Assembly (NCBI RefSeq): GCF_037975245.1
Contig: NC_092568.1
Span: 17,565,001-17,629,000 of the forward strand
Length of the DNA stretch: 64,000 nucleotides
DNA from: Apostichopus japonicus
Lineage: Eukaryota; Echinodermata; Holothuroidea; Aspidochirotida; Stichopodidae
Direction: 5' to 3'
Shown here: piece after piece, positions 36,206 through 50,330 of the stretch
Position numbering within the stretch: the stretch's first letter is position 1
How the letters are laid out: the number at the start of each line of letters is the position of its first letter
The notes under the pieces: generated by a model
The model's database searches: none
What the model saw: only the letters and a program-made list of their open reading frames with translations
What the model was told of the DNA's origin: nothing
Translations under genes and position numbers: made by a program

Positions 36206-39200
36206 AGCTAATGGAAGTGTTTTTGCCTGGTCTTCATCTGTTTCCATACTTGCCTTTAGCTGTTTACTCTTGTGATCAGAAGTATTTCTGGAGAGTTTCA
36301 CTAACCTATAGTGTTTAGCTGCTTCTTACAAAGCTGTAGCTTCTAACAACCAGTTACAATACACTTGGCATAAAGTTTATCCATAATCCCGTCTAAGACT
36401 GGATTAGGCAACTTTCTGAATAAACTGTATGAGTACAATAGAGGTCTCAATTGTGTGGTCAGCTCTTGAAAAAAAACTGATTGCTATTCAAGGGCTTGAG
36501 AAAGGGATTTTAGCATTCCATTGGGACAATTTATTGGGTTCCACAGCCTACTAAGCAGGGGTGTCCCTTCCTTTTCATTCATGTACTAAAAATAGGAGTG
36601 GTTTGGGGTACAGTTAGCTGATATCTAACAGGAAAGAGTTTAAATCACTCTCAGTGTGTAAGCTTTTAAGGAGGAGGAAGGATCTCTCAACTTTGTTTAC
36701 AACATTTCTGTAAGTAGTAAATAGTATTTATTTATTAATTTATTTCAAAAACTTGGATCATATAATCGAAGATCAATTTTTGCTTTAAGCAATTATGCTT
36801 CCCAATAAAGATTTAGTTTTTTTGTTGTTCCTGTTGCATGTTTTACTTTGTTTATATCTTTACTGTATGTATAGCAAATTGTGCTCTGTTTTTAAAGGTT
36901 GTTACTGTTGGTTTGTAGATCACAACATCAAACATGCATGCATAGTAGTTGCTATGAGTATATAAACACCAAAGTTATTAACTACTGTCTGTTGGTTGCA
37001 TGTGTTTTTAAATTGATCAACATTTAAATGAAATACAGGTTTTTTTTATTTTTATGGCGTTTCCAGCTGAGATAATGAGTACTCACTTTACATCCTGACT
37101 TACCCGTCTCTTTACAACTACTGCACTCTTTCTGTACAGAGTGACCTAGAAACTCTTTGGGCTACTGATTTGTCACATGGCAGGTCACCTCCAGTCAACC
37201 TAAACCCCCCTCCCTATGCACTCATTCTAACACCCAAAGTGTTTTGGTTGTTTCTGGTTTGGATGAATTTGGGTTGAAGTTTGTCTCAAAAACTGTTTGA
37301 CTTGGGTGTTCAGTTAGACCCCCTTTAGCAAGTCATGTATTTAAATGTACATGTATACATGATTGGGTACTTATCATTAACTGCACTGGGAAAATGCAAG
37401 TACTGTCGGAGAAGCACCTGGTGAGAGATACTTGTAATGACCATCACTTGATTACTCATGAATCAGCAAAGTTTTAATGTTATAATCTAGCTGTAGAACC
37501 TATTTGTGTGCTACAAAATTCATGTTTCATTTGGATTCCTGGGAATGTGTTGCTTAATTTAGCCATCCCTTACAAACTGTGATTTAAGTACAGAGCATAT
37601 CTTCAGTGACCTTATCTTCCCTTTAGGGGTGGGGGGGGGTTTGATAACAATGTTGTAACAGTTTTGACAGAGTGGAAAGATCACTCTTGGGAGGGGGTTG
37701 GGAGGGGGGGGGAGGCGAGAGGGAGGGAGCGGATAGGAGTGGAAACCAAAAGAAAAGAGTTGAGGGTTTAGAGTCTTGTTTGAGGCCAAGGCCCCCTCAC
37801 AAGACTTTACAACTGAATCCCTGGTCATTGGTAACTTGTGCACAATTCAAACAATCCCTCCTGGGCACTACAGTGCACCACATCTAAGTGTCCCCTGGGG
37901 GACTTCCCAAAGGGTGCTGCCTCAAACCGGTGAAAGCTACCTCACACATCCCCATTTATACACCTGGTGCTAATTTTGCACTAAATTTCAAATTGGAATG
38001 GATATAAAAATATTTGTAACCTGCATTCACATGCCTATATAATTATTTAAAAGTGATGTTAGTTTGCCTAATCTTTGTACATGTATTTATCAGTGGGTTT
38101 GGTCAATCACTAGTGGTCAAATATTCCAAAAATAAGATAAAAGGAACCAAGTTGCTTTTGAGCAATCTGTTGAAAGAAGGGAGTGGAACTTTTCTATACA
38201 TAGAAATATCAAAACTGCTCTTCATTTTGTGTGTTGTATTTGCCTATATATATGTGAAACTTGTTTTTATGTCAAGTATATCATTATGTATGTTACACTG
38301 TACACAGTAACCTAGGTAACTGTTCAATCCCGCTTTTCCGGCTGTGGCTGCGGTCGTTTGAAGCAGCAGCTAAGCTCCCAGCTTCATTTATTTACATAGT
38401 GTAGTACATTAAGAGGTTTTGTGACATCTGGCATTGTGTTTATGAAGACTATATATAATGTGAATATTGCTTCCCTATCTCTGGCTGATCTGGTGGCATG
38501 CTTATAACTGACCATAAAAACTAGCCTTGAAAGAAATAAGATGGTAATTCATTTGTAAGATGATGCTTGCCTGCCTGCTCTGTACACACACACACACAAA
38601 TCTCAAGGGGAAATTGTTGTTCACTGTAGGACATGAGCAATTTTGAGAAAGTTCATACTATGAAGGGTTATATGGCTTCTAAGTTGCAGAGAGAGGAAGA
38701 GGAATTTATGTGCTCATGATGGTGTGTGTATATGTATACAGTATATTAGTGTTGTGAACCCTGAAAATTATTCAAGAAATACAATGGGTCAAACTTCCAC
38801 ATTTTGTGTACATACATCGGCTCGTAGTGAAGCATAGATTTGTCTGCATGTTTTTGGTGAAGGTCAAAGTTCATGAGAGGTTACTCAAGGAAATACTCAT
38901 AGGTCATTGTAAGCTCTGTATATATTCAGTTCTAGAGAAGCTTGGTTTTAAAGCTTAATTCAGAATAGAAACACTATGCAAACTAGCTACTAAAAGTGGC
39001 ACAATTACATAGTGGGTACCAGTTTTTAGATTTGTGATACTTTTGATGCCTTTTCAAGTCCTACTTCACTGAATAATTACACATATGTTAGTAGTGAAAC
39101 ATTCACTGTTTTTGAAATGGTTATATGGAAGTGGTTATATGGAAGTGCAGCCTTAAAGGTATGCTGTATTTGCCCCAAATATGCTAGATATTCAAATATG

Positions 39201-40019
39201 GTCACCTTTGGTCAAAATTCCTTCGAGGATATTTTCCCCACTGGGACATTTAAGTCATCTTGTGTATTCCTTTAAAATGTCTGAGAACAATTTGGAGAGT
39301 AAAAACCTCCAGGAAGGTACTCTTTGAAAACTTCTGGCATTATAGTATAATTTGGGGCTTATTACTGACTACCTTTAAATATAAGATAATTGCATGATGG
39401 AACTGTGCTAGATTACTATGTATACTGTATGTTATCAACTGTATTTGGTTATCATGTTTGCAAAAGTTCTGTGAAAATAATTTTGACAAAACATTATTTT
39501 TGTTTCAAGTTGAACGTAATTGCTGAACAGGCTTTACCACCTTGATGTTATGAGCAGAGAACTTTAATAAAGCAAGTTCCTTTTTAAATTCAGTGAAATC
39601 TGTGCTGCTAAAAATGCCAAAACTTTAAGGGCCCAATTTTTTTTTATCGCATTCCTAATTTTTTCTTCTTCCTTGACTAAAATTTGAGTAGCAAAAAAGT
39701 TAGATGTTTAGAGATGGATAAAATTTCTGCTTACATGTGAAACAGTAGGGTTGTAAATTGGCTGTTTTAAATTGTGTGCTGACTATATGTACAGTACTAT
39801 TAAGATGTAATGGGATTATATGTACAGAATATATCATAGATCTCTGTTTGATAAGGCCACAGCCTGCATTTCAGAGTAATTGCTCCTTGCATGACAAGCC
39901 AATATTATGTTATACAAATCCCAATTCTCTCCTGGTATCTGCCCTCCTGGTTATGTGCCTGAAGGATATCAATTAAATGGATGCCTGCCGTAGTAGCCTG
40001 TGATAGTCGTTAATTTCTT

Positions 40020-40276
40020 GGGTCTGCTGCGCAGCGGAGAAGGGAAGGCTATTCGGTAGCTGTCTCTCTCCTCTGTATCTCTGTATCTCTCTGCCAAGCA
40101 GAACTTGTTTCTCACTATGAAGGAGTAATTTGCCATCTCCTCTGCTGAGCCGGATTCTTACAGTGCTTCGGTGTGCCGAGGAATACAGATGGTGCGTGTG
40201 TGTATGTGTGTGCTGCTATTATTATTATTATTATTGTGTGTTGCTGGTCTTTGTTTCAAGGGGAAGGACTGCCCAG
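40020..40276 (+). other. candidate non-coding exon with strong donor
   Basis: A GC-richer block (tctgctgcgcagcggagaag, gccggattc, gtgtgccgagg) ends gactgcccag|gtaaggg at 40276/40277, a near-perfect donor. It has no long open frame. It contains (GT)n and (ATT)n microsatellites at about 40194-40235. It could be a 5' untranslated exon of the forkhead gene 13 kb downstream, or of a non-coding RNA. Confidence 0.25.
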
Positions 40277-41194
40277 GTAAGGGAATTTGCAATTATTGTA
40301 AGCAATTATCTGTATTGTTTTCATAGGCCTTACTTGTGAGTGGATTTCTTGTGGAGTACTGGAAGATTCCAGTACATGTGCATAGGCTATGTTGACCTTG
40401 TGATCACATTATACTACTGTGCAAATTATTAGAACATCCTCTGTAGGCTTTCTATGTGTAAGAGGGTCTTCTGTGTGAAGGATTGCCATCAATATTGTTC
40501 TTTTCTGGCTGCTACATTGTATGTAATCATCTAAAATATTTATGTCACACCTTGAAAATAGCTTTAAGCATTTGGCCTTCAATTTTACCACATTAAATAA
40601 GTAATGTACATAAGTACATAAGTATTGTTCAAACTGGGACTGCACTTAACTAAATTAAGACAACCCACGTAGCTTGTTTTGCCGAGATAAGCCAAAGCAT
40701 ATTTTGTTGTGGGATGTCATAATCACATTGTGTCAAAACTTTACCAATTTCACCTGAGAAATGCTGTGTTTAAGATGCAATACCTGTAAATTAATATTTG
40801 AAAAAAGTAATTTATGGCCTGGAGAATGCAGTTCAGGGATCACATTAACATACAACAATATGAAAGATGTTTTAGCTTCATCGCGATTGTTGATTGCCCT
40901 TTTTCCTGAATCTTTAAAGAGAGTACCGCACAGGACGTAACATAATATGTAATGTATAGCAATTAATTTTATGCTAATATTTGGTCACAAATGAACCCCT
41001 CTGTGAAATTGGTCATTGTACTACATTTCTGGTTAGAAGAATATTTGATGGCATCTGCATTGCCCGCACAGCTATAGAACAGACTTCGACTGGTATATAT
41101 CAATTAGTTTTAATGTTCCCTCACACATACGGCTGAAGACTTTAGTAAGTCTAAATTACATCACCAAACCTTGCATGTTTGAATTTTTAATGAT

Positions 41195-41612
41195 TTTCTT
41201 TGTTCATTACAATGTTTAATTTCTGTAACAGAGATGGGGCTTTTGCAATTACTGAATCTGAAATACGTCTGTAAAGTTTAATACAACTTTATACTGACAC
41301 AAAAACAAGGAAGGGAGAAGTAATAACATCACAGATTTACAAAATGGTAGCTCCCTGCTTGACATGATGCAATCAAAGACCCCGACAATTGGAGTAAGAT
41401 TTTGCTGAGACGGTCAGGAGAGTACGTATTTCATCAGAAAGATTTCTATGATATAAATTTAAGCTTTAAGATAATTGTCTGGTAAATTTGATTCTTCTTG
41501 AAACAAACCATTATCTTGTAACTTCAACAAAATTTAATTTCACTTCTATAGTGGGATTTGTTGTGCAAAACTTATTTGGTTGTTGCCATGGTAGCATTTG
41601 TTAGAGTAATTA
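41195..41612 (+). repeat. old interspersed repeat, copy E
   Basis: Ordered similarity to 33180-33620, including tttaatttctgtaa and ataacatcacagattt. It ends with the X-box-like word at 41582-41591. Confidence 0.5.
41582..41591 (+). promoter_or_regulatory. X-box-like word GTTGCCATGG
   Basis: Exact 10-mer, continued as GTTGCCATGGTAGC. Confidence 0.35.
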
Positions 41613-44600
41613 ATTATGCATTAAAATTAGTCACTAATATTCCATTACATATGTACAAGTTACAGTATATACTGCAAAGAGTTGCTGTCCTACACAGGCT
41701 CTGTGTGTGTAGGATGTAGCCATTGTGTAGATACTGTACACACTGCATGGGACTAGCATGAAGCACAGAACCTCCATCATATTAGGTCAAGGCCAGTGCC
41801 CCAGATGCTCTACCCTGGCATGAGGTACTGAGCTGAAAATCAGTCCTAATTTCATAACTCAGATCGAGGCATGAATGCAAAGAAACTTGTTTTATATATA
41901 ATGATACATTAAATGTCAGAGCAGATTGCAATTAGGTTCTTAATATGAAACATTTGGTGACTGTGCAAATAGGATTGGTTGTTCGGTGAAGGGGGTTGGA
42001 CGAGCCTTGAATCACCTACAGTACACATCACACTGTTGTGTGCTTGATAATGGCCAGTGGTGAACTGTGGGATAACTTATACAAATCTGGTAAAACTGAC
42101 CCCAAGTACATGATCATGTCACAGTACTTTTGGTTTTATTTATTTTTTAGAAAGTCAGTGAGCTTGCACTTTATAGGATAATATATTGAAAGAAGAGTAA
42201 AGACAAAGACTGAAGGCTCATCTCCTCTCAATAACATTTTACCTCACTCTTTGACACCACTTTGGATATTAGGTGCTTAATTAATGCCTTGATTGATTAA
42301 TTGATAAATTGATAGATTGATAGAAAGAATACCATCAAACCTTCTAGCCTTGTCAAGGACTAGTACTCATTTTGGTCGGATGGATTGATATAAGTCAGTG
42401 TTTGTATGTATTGTAGATAATGTCTAATGACTGCTTAAAGAGATATATAATTTGCTAATATATTCAGGTTCCCCTCTTTAGCCAGCAGAGCTCTGTGACT
42501 GGATTCTCGATTTAATGGAAGGTTGGGCATATGCATGTACATTTTCTATGTTACACATATATTCCTTTTAACTACTGCTACAGTGTATGTTGTTCTTGTT
42601 TTGTCTCTGAAAAACCATTAACACAATAAAGAAAACTTCAAAAATCATTTTTTTTTCTGTGGCAATACTGTTGGGATTAATTAAATTTTAGGGCAATGCA
42701 AACAATAAGGGCTCAGAAAGCAAATATCATTTGTAAAATTCTGATTTAATATAATTGCCATCAAAATGTTTGGAGAACTGAATATTCCTTTACTGTAAAT
42801 TTTGTGCAGGAAAAGTAGCTATGTACAATTTTGCTAAAAAAGAAAAAAAAAAGAAAGAAAACAGAGGAGAAGGTTTGTATATAGCAGTTAACATTGTAAG
42901 ACTCTTTTGGAAATTAGAGAGTTCTTGAATAGGCTCAGGTCTGTTCCCCAAATTTGGGAATGATTTACAACGCTGGTGGGGTGTCTCCTCCTGTGCTGTG
43001 CAAAATCTTGCAGAATGCGTTGGATGATTTCGAACAACGGCAATGAAGAAGCTCTCTCCTCACCAGTCATCACCTTCAGATATTACCTCTCATATCTCCA
43101 ATCCAAACATGCACTTTCCACTTACATGTTCATTGAATATAACCTTACTGGTAACATTTATAAAAGATGCCCGCCTCTCCACTGTGACCTACTTTTGGCT
43201 CACCTCCAACTTCATCTCTCTGGTATTAGTATGAACTCATATTTTATATTACCTTTATCCCATTTTTTGAGAATTTTGTTTATACTAAGGCAAATCCAGG
43301 TAGTTTTTTACCATGATATTTGACATAGTTGATGTGTACCTGTTTGCAGCAAGTTCTCACCCAAGTTGTCTTCACATGTAGTGAGCACTGATAAGGAGGA
43401 AAATGCCTTTCTGATTTTTTACCCCATGTTTTTTTTCAAAAATTTGCTAATTTTGTAAGGATGGGTGCCTATTCTTTCCAACTATCAGCTTCAATGGATA
43501 CACTGTCACTGGCCATATCATCAAACAAACTTATTCGAAGAATATTCGAAACGGGACAACTGAATTCCCTCACGTTGTTACAAGGCTTCAATTTATTTCT
43601 GTAAAAAAAAAAACAGAAACCCCCTCTGTACAGTGCCCATAAATATATAAATCTGTCTCAATGTGTCAACAGTGTCAGGATCGGCCATACTGGACATGTG
43701 AGATTGATTTTAAGTATTACCTGTAAAATATATCTATGATACATATATATGGCAAAACACAGTGTCCATGGCTTCAGACATTGAAAACAAGAATTTTGCT
43801 ATTAAAAGGAAAAACAATTGACAGGTAATTGCATTGGGGAATTTGGTAGGACTTGAGGTGACACCTCTGAGTTTATGCTTTTAATGTTGCTAGGTAGTGT
43901 GGTCATTTATATAAAGTAAGTTTTCCCAAAAGCAAGTTCAAACTGAGTTCTATAGAATACTTCAGTATGTATACAATGCTAACTGGACAGTACTGTGTAA
44001 AGTGGACTGAGCATATAGAGAGAGTTGATTTTTTTTTTAAATTGTTTTCTATGGCGAACCATTTGCATCGCGTTGTAGGTTTGCACCATTGTGACCTTAG
44101 CGTTTCATAAATTTGCATGTAGTTGATAATTTTGTGTTCGAAAAATTTAACAGAAATTTTTCATTATGCATTTCCATTTATAAACATTTCAGTCAAAATG
44201 CAGCTATACAGGTATATGACTTTAATAGTCCCAAATTACATTAAAGCTATTGCCTAAATTTAAAGTGCCAAGAAAAATGTGAAAATCGAAGAAGTATCAA
44301 GGTATAGAACTTTCCCTCCTGAAGAATTTTGGACCCAAGCATTCCAGTGATTGTATGCGAATATTGAATACTCCGATCGGTGAGTTGATGTGATGTCATT
44401 TTTGTGTTTCAACATAGTAAGTACTGTAATTATGTTGCATGTTTACATTGTGCAGTGTTTGCCAAGACCCAGTCGATAAATAGATTATGAATGCAGTTCA
44501 AACTTCCTATTTTTGCAAATCAAAGGAAATCAGATTTGGGGAAAAAATCTTGGGTTACTACAAATACATCGGAAATCCAACACGGTTGTGTGAGTTTTCT

Positions 44601-46396
44601 GTTAAGCTGGATGACAAAAATGGCGCACTGGTCATTTGGGATTTTTTGTTTTTTTCTCGCTTGATGTGTAATTTTAATAGGATATATGTGTAAGCCCCGC
44701 TAGTAAGACATGCAGTGTGCCGTCGTCTGTATATGAAAAAAATTCACATACATGTGTGAAAATGAAGCTAACACAGGCACTCAGTCAAAGTGTACTTCCT
44801 GAGTGAAGTGATTTAAATTGTTGCCATGGTGATGAACAGCGTGTTAGAAGATACGATAACGTCCAATCAAATTAATTTGAACATTAAAATGCAGCATGAG
44901 ATTAGATAGGATACCTAAAAGTCATTTCCTCACAGCCCTGTTTTTTTCTATTTTCGATCGAATCTACTGCATTTTTTTTGGGTTTTTTGTTATCTTACAT
45001 GTCCCTTTATAAAAGAGAAGGCAGGATTATATTTTTTTTCCCTCCTTTTGTTTGATGTCACAATTGAGTACTTCCTGGTGAGGGTCCCCGTTTAACAGTG
45101 ATAGGGAAACAGCCTGTGCAGTGTAGATATGCAGTACCTGCATTGATCTTGTTCAATGGATGGATTGACGAGGTATACAACTATATATTATATACTACTG
45201 CACGGGTTGTTTGTGATGTGTCGAGCACTCAGTGCAGTTTTCATGGTAGTTCTCGATGGTCGTATGCTGTTGTGGCGCTGGACAATTATTTTGGAATAAA
45301 TTGTACACAAATACAGGGACAAATATGAAGCACTTTTCATCATTGGTAGGTTGAGATTTGTTTTGTTTTTTTCTCCTCTAAGTTCTGCGGTAGCGTCTGT
45401 AGTCTATATGGAGCGATTTCTCATTTGGATTTCTCCATAATTTTCGATTTAGATCAGTAACGTTGACTATATATGCATTTTGCCTTGACTTTTTTCTCTG
45501 TGAGGACAGAATGTTACTGAAGTTCACAATTGTTAGAGTCAATTTTTGCATTAAAGGGACAATATAGTGACATGAAAACAGTTGGATATATGCTAAAACT
45601 TGTTACAGAACTTGGAAAATGGGATTATTAAAAGGTTTTGTAACTGTGTTGGGATATTTATTTGTATGTTAATCAAAATTTTTCACAAGGTTTCACTGAA
45701 GCTAATGGGAACCATCAAACAATGCTTCTTTTTCTTTCATATTGTAGACCTTTATATAAGCACCCAGTTTGAAATTCCAGTTGATACAGATGATAAAAAT
45801 ATTTTCAGCTAATATTCTTTCAAGTGTGAACCATTAAAGTTTTAATTATCAGTAGTTGTTTTTTGTTTGTTTGGACACTCTTTCATGTAGATTTTTTTCT
45901 CACAAGTAGGCTGTATTTTATTGTATTTAATTTAGGACAAGACAAACATGCATTGTATTTGTTATTTTCTTAACCTGACCTGCTGCTATCTCAAAGCAAA
46001 TATGGATTGTGGTCAATGAAAGTTGGAACTTTTTTTTTTCCTCCTTTTCTCACTGTCAGCATCTTGACAAAAGACTTCAATACCTTTTCTTGTTTGCAAA
46101 ATAACTGACCATGGAGTGAAAGAAGCTAAAAGAACAAGTAATAGATTTGGAAGGGTTTTTGACAGCTGTCTGAGCAGGCATTTGCAAAATTATGATAACT
46201 ATTCCTGTCCCCACTAAGATAAAAAAAAATTGATGTAACTAGTACTGATGTTGTTCTGTACCAAATCCTATCTATTCTATTTTCTTATGTCTCCAAACAA
46301 AGTAGCATTTAGTTGGTAAGTTGCAGTAAGCCTTTTACTTCCAATCTTCATATGCAAAGAAGGCTGCTTTAAGGCTAGATTCATCAGCCTCTGCAG
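41613..46396. other. non-coding, no gene seen
   Basis: Includes a degenerate (TTGA)n array at 42289-42328 and AT-rich low complexity. Short open frames here (for example 42976-43323 and 44487-44693) match nothing and lack splice context. Confidence 0.45.
44820..44836 (+). promoter_or_regulatory. X-box-like word GTTGCCATGGTGATGAA
   Basis: Exact 10-mer followed by TGATGAA, the same right flank as the 33870 copy. Confidence 0.35.
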
Positions 46397-46550
46397 TTAG
46401 GTAAGCTTAGGTTAAGTCTGGCTATATATATGTATGTCCACTTTCAAATTTAAGTAAGTTTAGGGTAAGTTTAGGTAAGGAATATCCACTCTGAGATTTA
46501 TGTAATGGTTAGGCTAAGGTTAGGATAGATATATCTACTTTGAAAAATAG
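46397..46550 (+). repeat. degenerate minisatellite, three units of about 52 bp
   Basis: Each unit has a TTAGG/TAAGG-rich first half (aagcttaggttaag, aagtttagggtaag, ggttaggctaagg) followed by tatccactttgaaa-like text. Confidence 0.6.
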
Positions 46551-47441
46551 AGAAGCCTAATTTTAGGCTAAGTACATGTACTTTCATAGTAAGGCAACCT
46601 AGGCTGATTTTTGGTGTTTGTTTAAAAGTAGCAGACATCTTCTTGAGACTTGAATTTAAACATCATTTGTGAAATTTAGTAAATAAAATTGCATTGTACT
46701 ACACAAATGTCTGTATGTTTTGGAAGACATTGCAAACATGACCAGCTTGCTGAGGATTAAATTCTCCAAATAATCCTCTTTAAAGTTGTATTCTTATGAC
46801 CAGCAATTTTGTAAAAAGTACTGTACCTGCCTAGACCACCTGGCCAGAAGTCTTTATGTGGCATCCTGTAAGGTGAAGGCATTCCCTCCAAGCCTTAGTA
46901 AGAGTGATACCAGTAGCTACCAGTAGAAGGCTGGGGAGGGACAGTGAGAGGGTGTCCCTGTACCTATTGCTAATTATGGGGAAGTCAACAACAAGTCCCT
47001 TTGTTTCATTGATTTTAAAGGAAAGGTAAATTGCTGGTCTTTCTCCTCTCAGCCCCCTCCTTTCCCCATTCGTACAATGGATGAAGAAACTTCCATGTAA
47101 ACTGGCCCGGTTATTCCTGAGATGGAACACAACTTTATATGTAGAGGCTTAAAATTCCACTGATTCAGCAGGGAGACTCTTCCTGCCCCAGAATTGTTCT
47201 TTCGAAGCCAATTTGTAGACCAGTGTTTACTGGCTAATTAATACGTCACTCAACGAAGAAACTTTGTGTGTCGATGGCGTGAGATGGGATCTTAATTCAA
47301 ACTCACAGGTGTTGACAAATTAGTAGTAACCACAATCATCACACACTGAATCTCCCAGATCTGATAAGAGGACAACAAAATAATTGGTTGCTATTTGAGG
47401 AGACCGGAGGAAACGTATCCTAGGAATGCCATTGTTTGTGG
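46551..47441. other. non-coding, no gene seen
   Basis: 46831-47130 is open on the minus strand for 99 codons and somewhat GC-richer, but shows no recognisable domain. Confidence 0.4.
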
Positions 47442-47483
47442 AGAAATTAGAGTCAAGAAATTAGAGTCAAGAAATTAGAGTAA
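47442..47483 (+). repeat. 14-bp tandem repeat, three copies
   Basis: Unit agaaattagagtca: two perfect copies and a third with one change. Confidence 0.9.
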
Positions 47484-47781
47484 GACCGTAAAGTGATTAT
47501 CAACTGCTTGCAGAAAGGTAATTTTATTGAAGGCACTGCCTGATTGGCCAGTGTGAGTGAGGAAGAGGAGGAAAATGCATCGTTCCGGTCGATGAGATTT
47601 TTATGCATCGGTGATTAATGATAGAATCGATTTCAGTAAAGGTATGGAAGATTATATTTTGTACATGTTTGTGTTACACATTTATATGGTTCCATAAACT
47701 CTGCTCTTTTCGTAGCTCTATCTTGTCAGTTTTGGCTAATCGTGTGCACAATTCCTTTATGAAGGGCTATAGGAGTATGTG

Positions 47782-47945
47782 GTGTCATGAATGAGTATGG
47801 TATGTGATGTGTGTGCAACTTGGGTCATGAATGAGAGTGGTACGTGGTGTGTGTGCATCTTGGGTCATGAATGAATGTGGTATGTGGTGTGTGCATCTTG
47901 GGTCATAAATGAGTGTGGTACGTGGCATGTGTGCATCTTGGGTCG
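47782..47945 (+). repeat. minisatellite, four units of about 38-41 bp
   Basis: Units begin gggtcatgaatga and end gtgtgcatctt, with length variation from an internal GT run. Confidence 0.85.
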
Positions 47946-50330
47946 TCAACAAAACGAATGTCGCATTTGGTATCAGTAAGTTTGCACCAGAAATATGGGA
48001 TCTTGATATATATTTGCCAACTGGGCTTAGTAAGAAAGACTACATGGGCTTTGTAAGAGAGACTACATATAAGCTATTTGCTCAGTCAGAGACTAGCTGG
48101 TACTGTAAGTGAATTTTTTATGATTCCATTTGATTCCGGCATCTTTGTTGCTCGCCCTAACTTACTTTTGACATAATCGTTTGTAAGCTTGAATTGTACA
48201 CTGATTGAAGTGCTAGACAGTTTTCTTGATTAATATGAAAGAAAATTTTAACAGGATGGGGAATATGGCAAGGAGCAAACCCTCTGAGTCAAGATACTAT
48301 ATATAAGCTGTATATATGTAAGCATCCCTTTTGAGTTGATTTTGATCAATCTTATTGATGCTACTTGGATACTAAAATCCCCATAATAATGAATGTCATT
48401 AGCTCAAGGACTAATCAAAATTTTGTTTCAAATCACGATGTAAAGTAAAACAAAATGTGTAAAAATAGCACTCTCCCCAAATATCACAATCAACTGAAGT
48501 CCTCTTCCACCTTACTGAAATAACTTGGCGGTGGTCCTTCTCTGCTAATGATAAGAAAATATTTTGTGGAAGAAATGTCATAGGACTTGGGGAAAAATAA
48601 GTTATAAAACAGTATTCACTCCAGTACACATTCCAATCCAGCATATTCATGTAGTGATTGTGCAGTATTTTGTGTGATTAATTTGTCATCTGATAACGTT
48701 GGTGGTCTATATAGATGCATTAGGTAGGCCTATTTATGGTATGTCGAAGTGTAATATCAGGATGTGGTCACTATGAAAGCTGAGCATTTCTTAATGTTTA
48801 ATATTGATGGTATAGGGCTATGATATCATTAACTATAATTAATATATTATTTTAGTGACTTCCAGATTGCTATGGTATTCACTATTCATGTTCTGCTTTC
48901 ACTTTGTGATAGTTTACAATTATTTTAATTTCTCATGATTTTCATAGCTCTGGTTGTTAAGCTACAGTCACTATGTTATGTTTTTTATATTGACAAGCCT
49001 TGTGTACACACAATGTGAACATGTCCCTATTAAAACAGTAAGTGACACAGACTGGGCATATAGTATGTATGTAGGTATGTACTGGAATGTGGAACCACGT
49101 ACAGTATATTGATGGTGTTTTTCAAGTAGTTTGCTTCACTTTTATAGACCCTTGAATTTCAAGGAATAATGTTTTTGTTAAAGTTTGCATAGCAAGTTTT
49201 GAGGCTTGTGATCCCTGTTTAATAGCATTGACTATTCAAAACACTAAGAACTTTTGGTACAATGTTTGTGATGCATCTTAATTTTGCATACGTTATGTGT
49301 GCAAACAAATGAGATTTAAGTGTTCTCACTATTAGTGTCCATGCAAAAAATGTGCCAATTTGGATTCCACTAAGCAATAATATCCGATTTCTTGCATTAT
49401 TTCTCTGATAAACATGTTTTTGAAAGATGGTTTCATATCGGCTGAGTTAGCTAAAATGTGCAGTTTTGTTGTACATATATCATATACAGTATTAGACACA
49501 CATTTAATACCTTGTAATTGGTTGCTGAGTATAACCCAGTTCTTTCCACACGGTCATACAGGAAGCCGTTGCCGTGCAACAACTAACTAAATTCCACCTA
49601 CAAATTTCCTGTCTTATAATAGCTACAGTAGACTTTGCTCTTTTCACTTTAAAAAAAGAAGAAAAAAACAAAACAAGGAAGACTATTTTATTCCCATATA
49701 AACATTGTGCACTTCACGATAGCCCCTACCGTTCAGGTACTTTCTATAAATAACTCATTAATAATAGCCATCTGTGTGTGTACCTTATTGTATTTGAAAC
49801 TTTCGGTGAACCTTTTGGCAAGCGCTCCGGTTACAGGTAATGTCCTTTCGGTTTCAGTGCAAATTATTGCTCTAAATTTGCAAACCATAACTGCAGAGAT
49901 TCACAACATCTGGAATAGTTTTGAACTAAAACGTTGTCGTCGACAGGATATTAGGTACTGTAGATCATGCACTTTGCTAACGGTTAATACATTACCAGCT
50001 AGATAATATCTCTCTCTTTGTGCTGGATTGTTTTCTTATTCCATATGAAATCCCAGGCCAGATCTCTGCGGTTCTTGTCTCTTTTTACTCTTTCATTGTC
50101 CAATAAGCGGGTTTCTCAGAACTTTTATGAACATCTTTTGAGCACCTCGTTTTAATACACATTGTAGTATTTTGTCAATATTGATTACGATGTGAACAGT
50201 TATCAGTTACCTGAGTATGCTGTCATTGAACTCCTGCCATATGTAGTACACATATCTTATGTAGTACACGAATCTTACATTGCAAAGCTGTTTTTATATT
50301 CACTCATACTGTACTACTATACATTTAGAG
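47946..50330. other. non-coding, no gene seen
   Basis: AT-rich. 49707-50006 is open on + for 99 codons without a recognisable family. Confidence 0.45.

Larger units (their letters stand above)
33926..41194. other. long non-coding stretch
   Basis: No coding exon recognised. Contents: an X-box palindrome (36190-36205), G-rich purine tract 37625-37735, (CA)n at 38584-38598, a 15-bp direct repeat (gtggttatatggaa) near 39117-39147, and the candidate non-coding exon at 40020-40276. Confidence 0.45.

Noticed and set aside
43043-43323. Overlapping open frames on both strands around 42.9-43.3 kb
   Set aside because: No family recognised and no codon or splice signal; judged chance.
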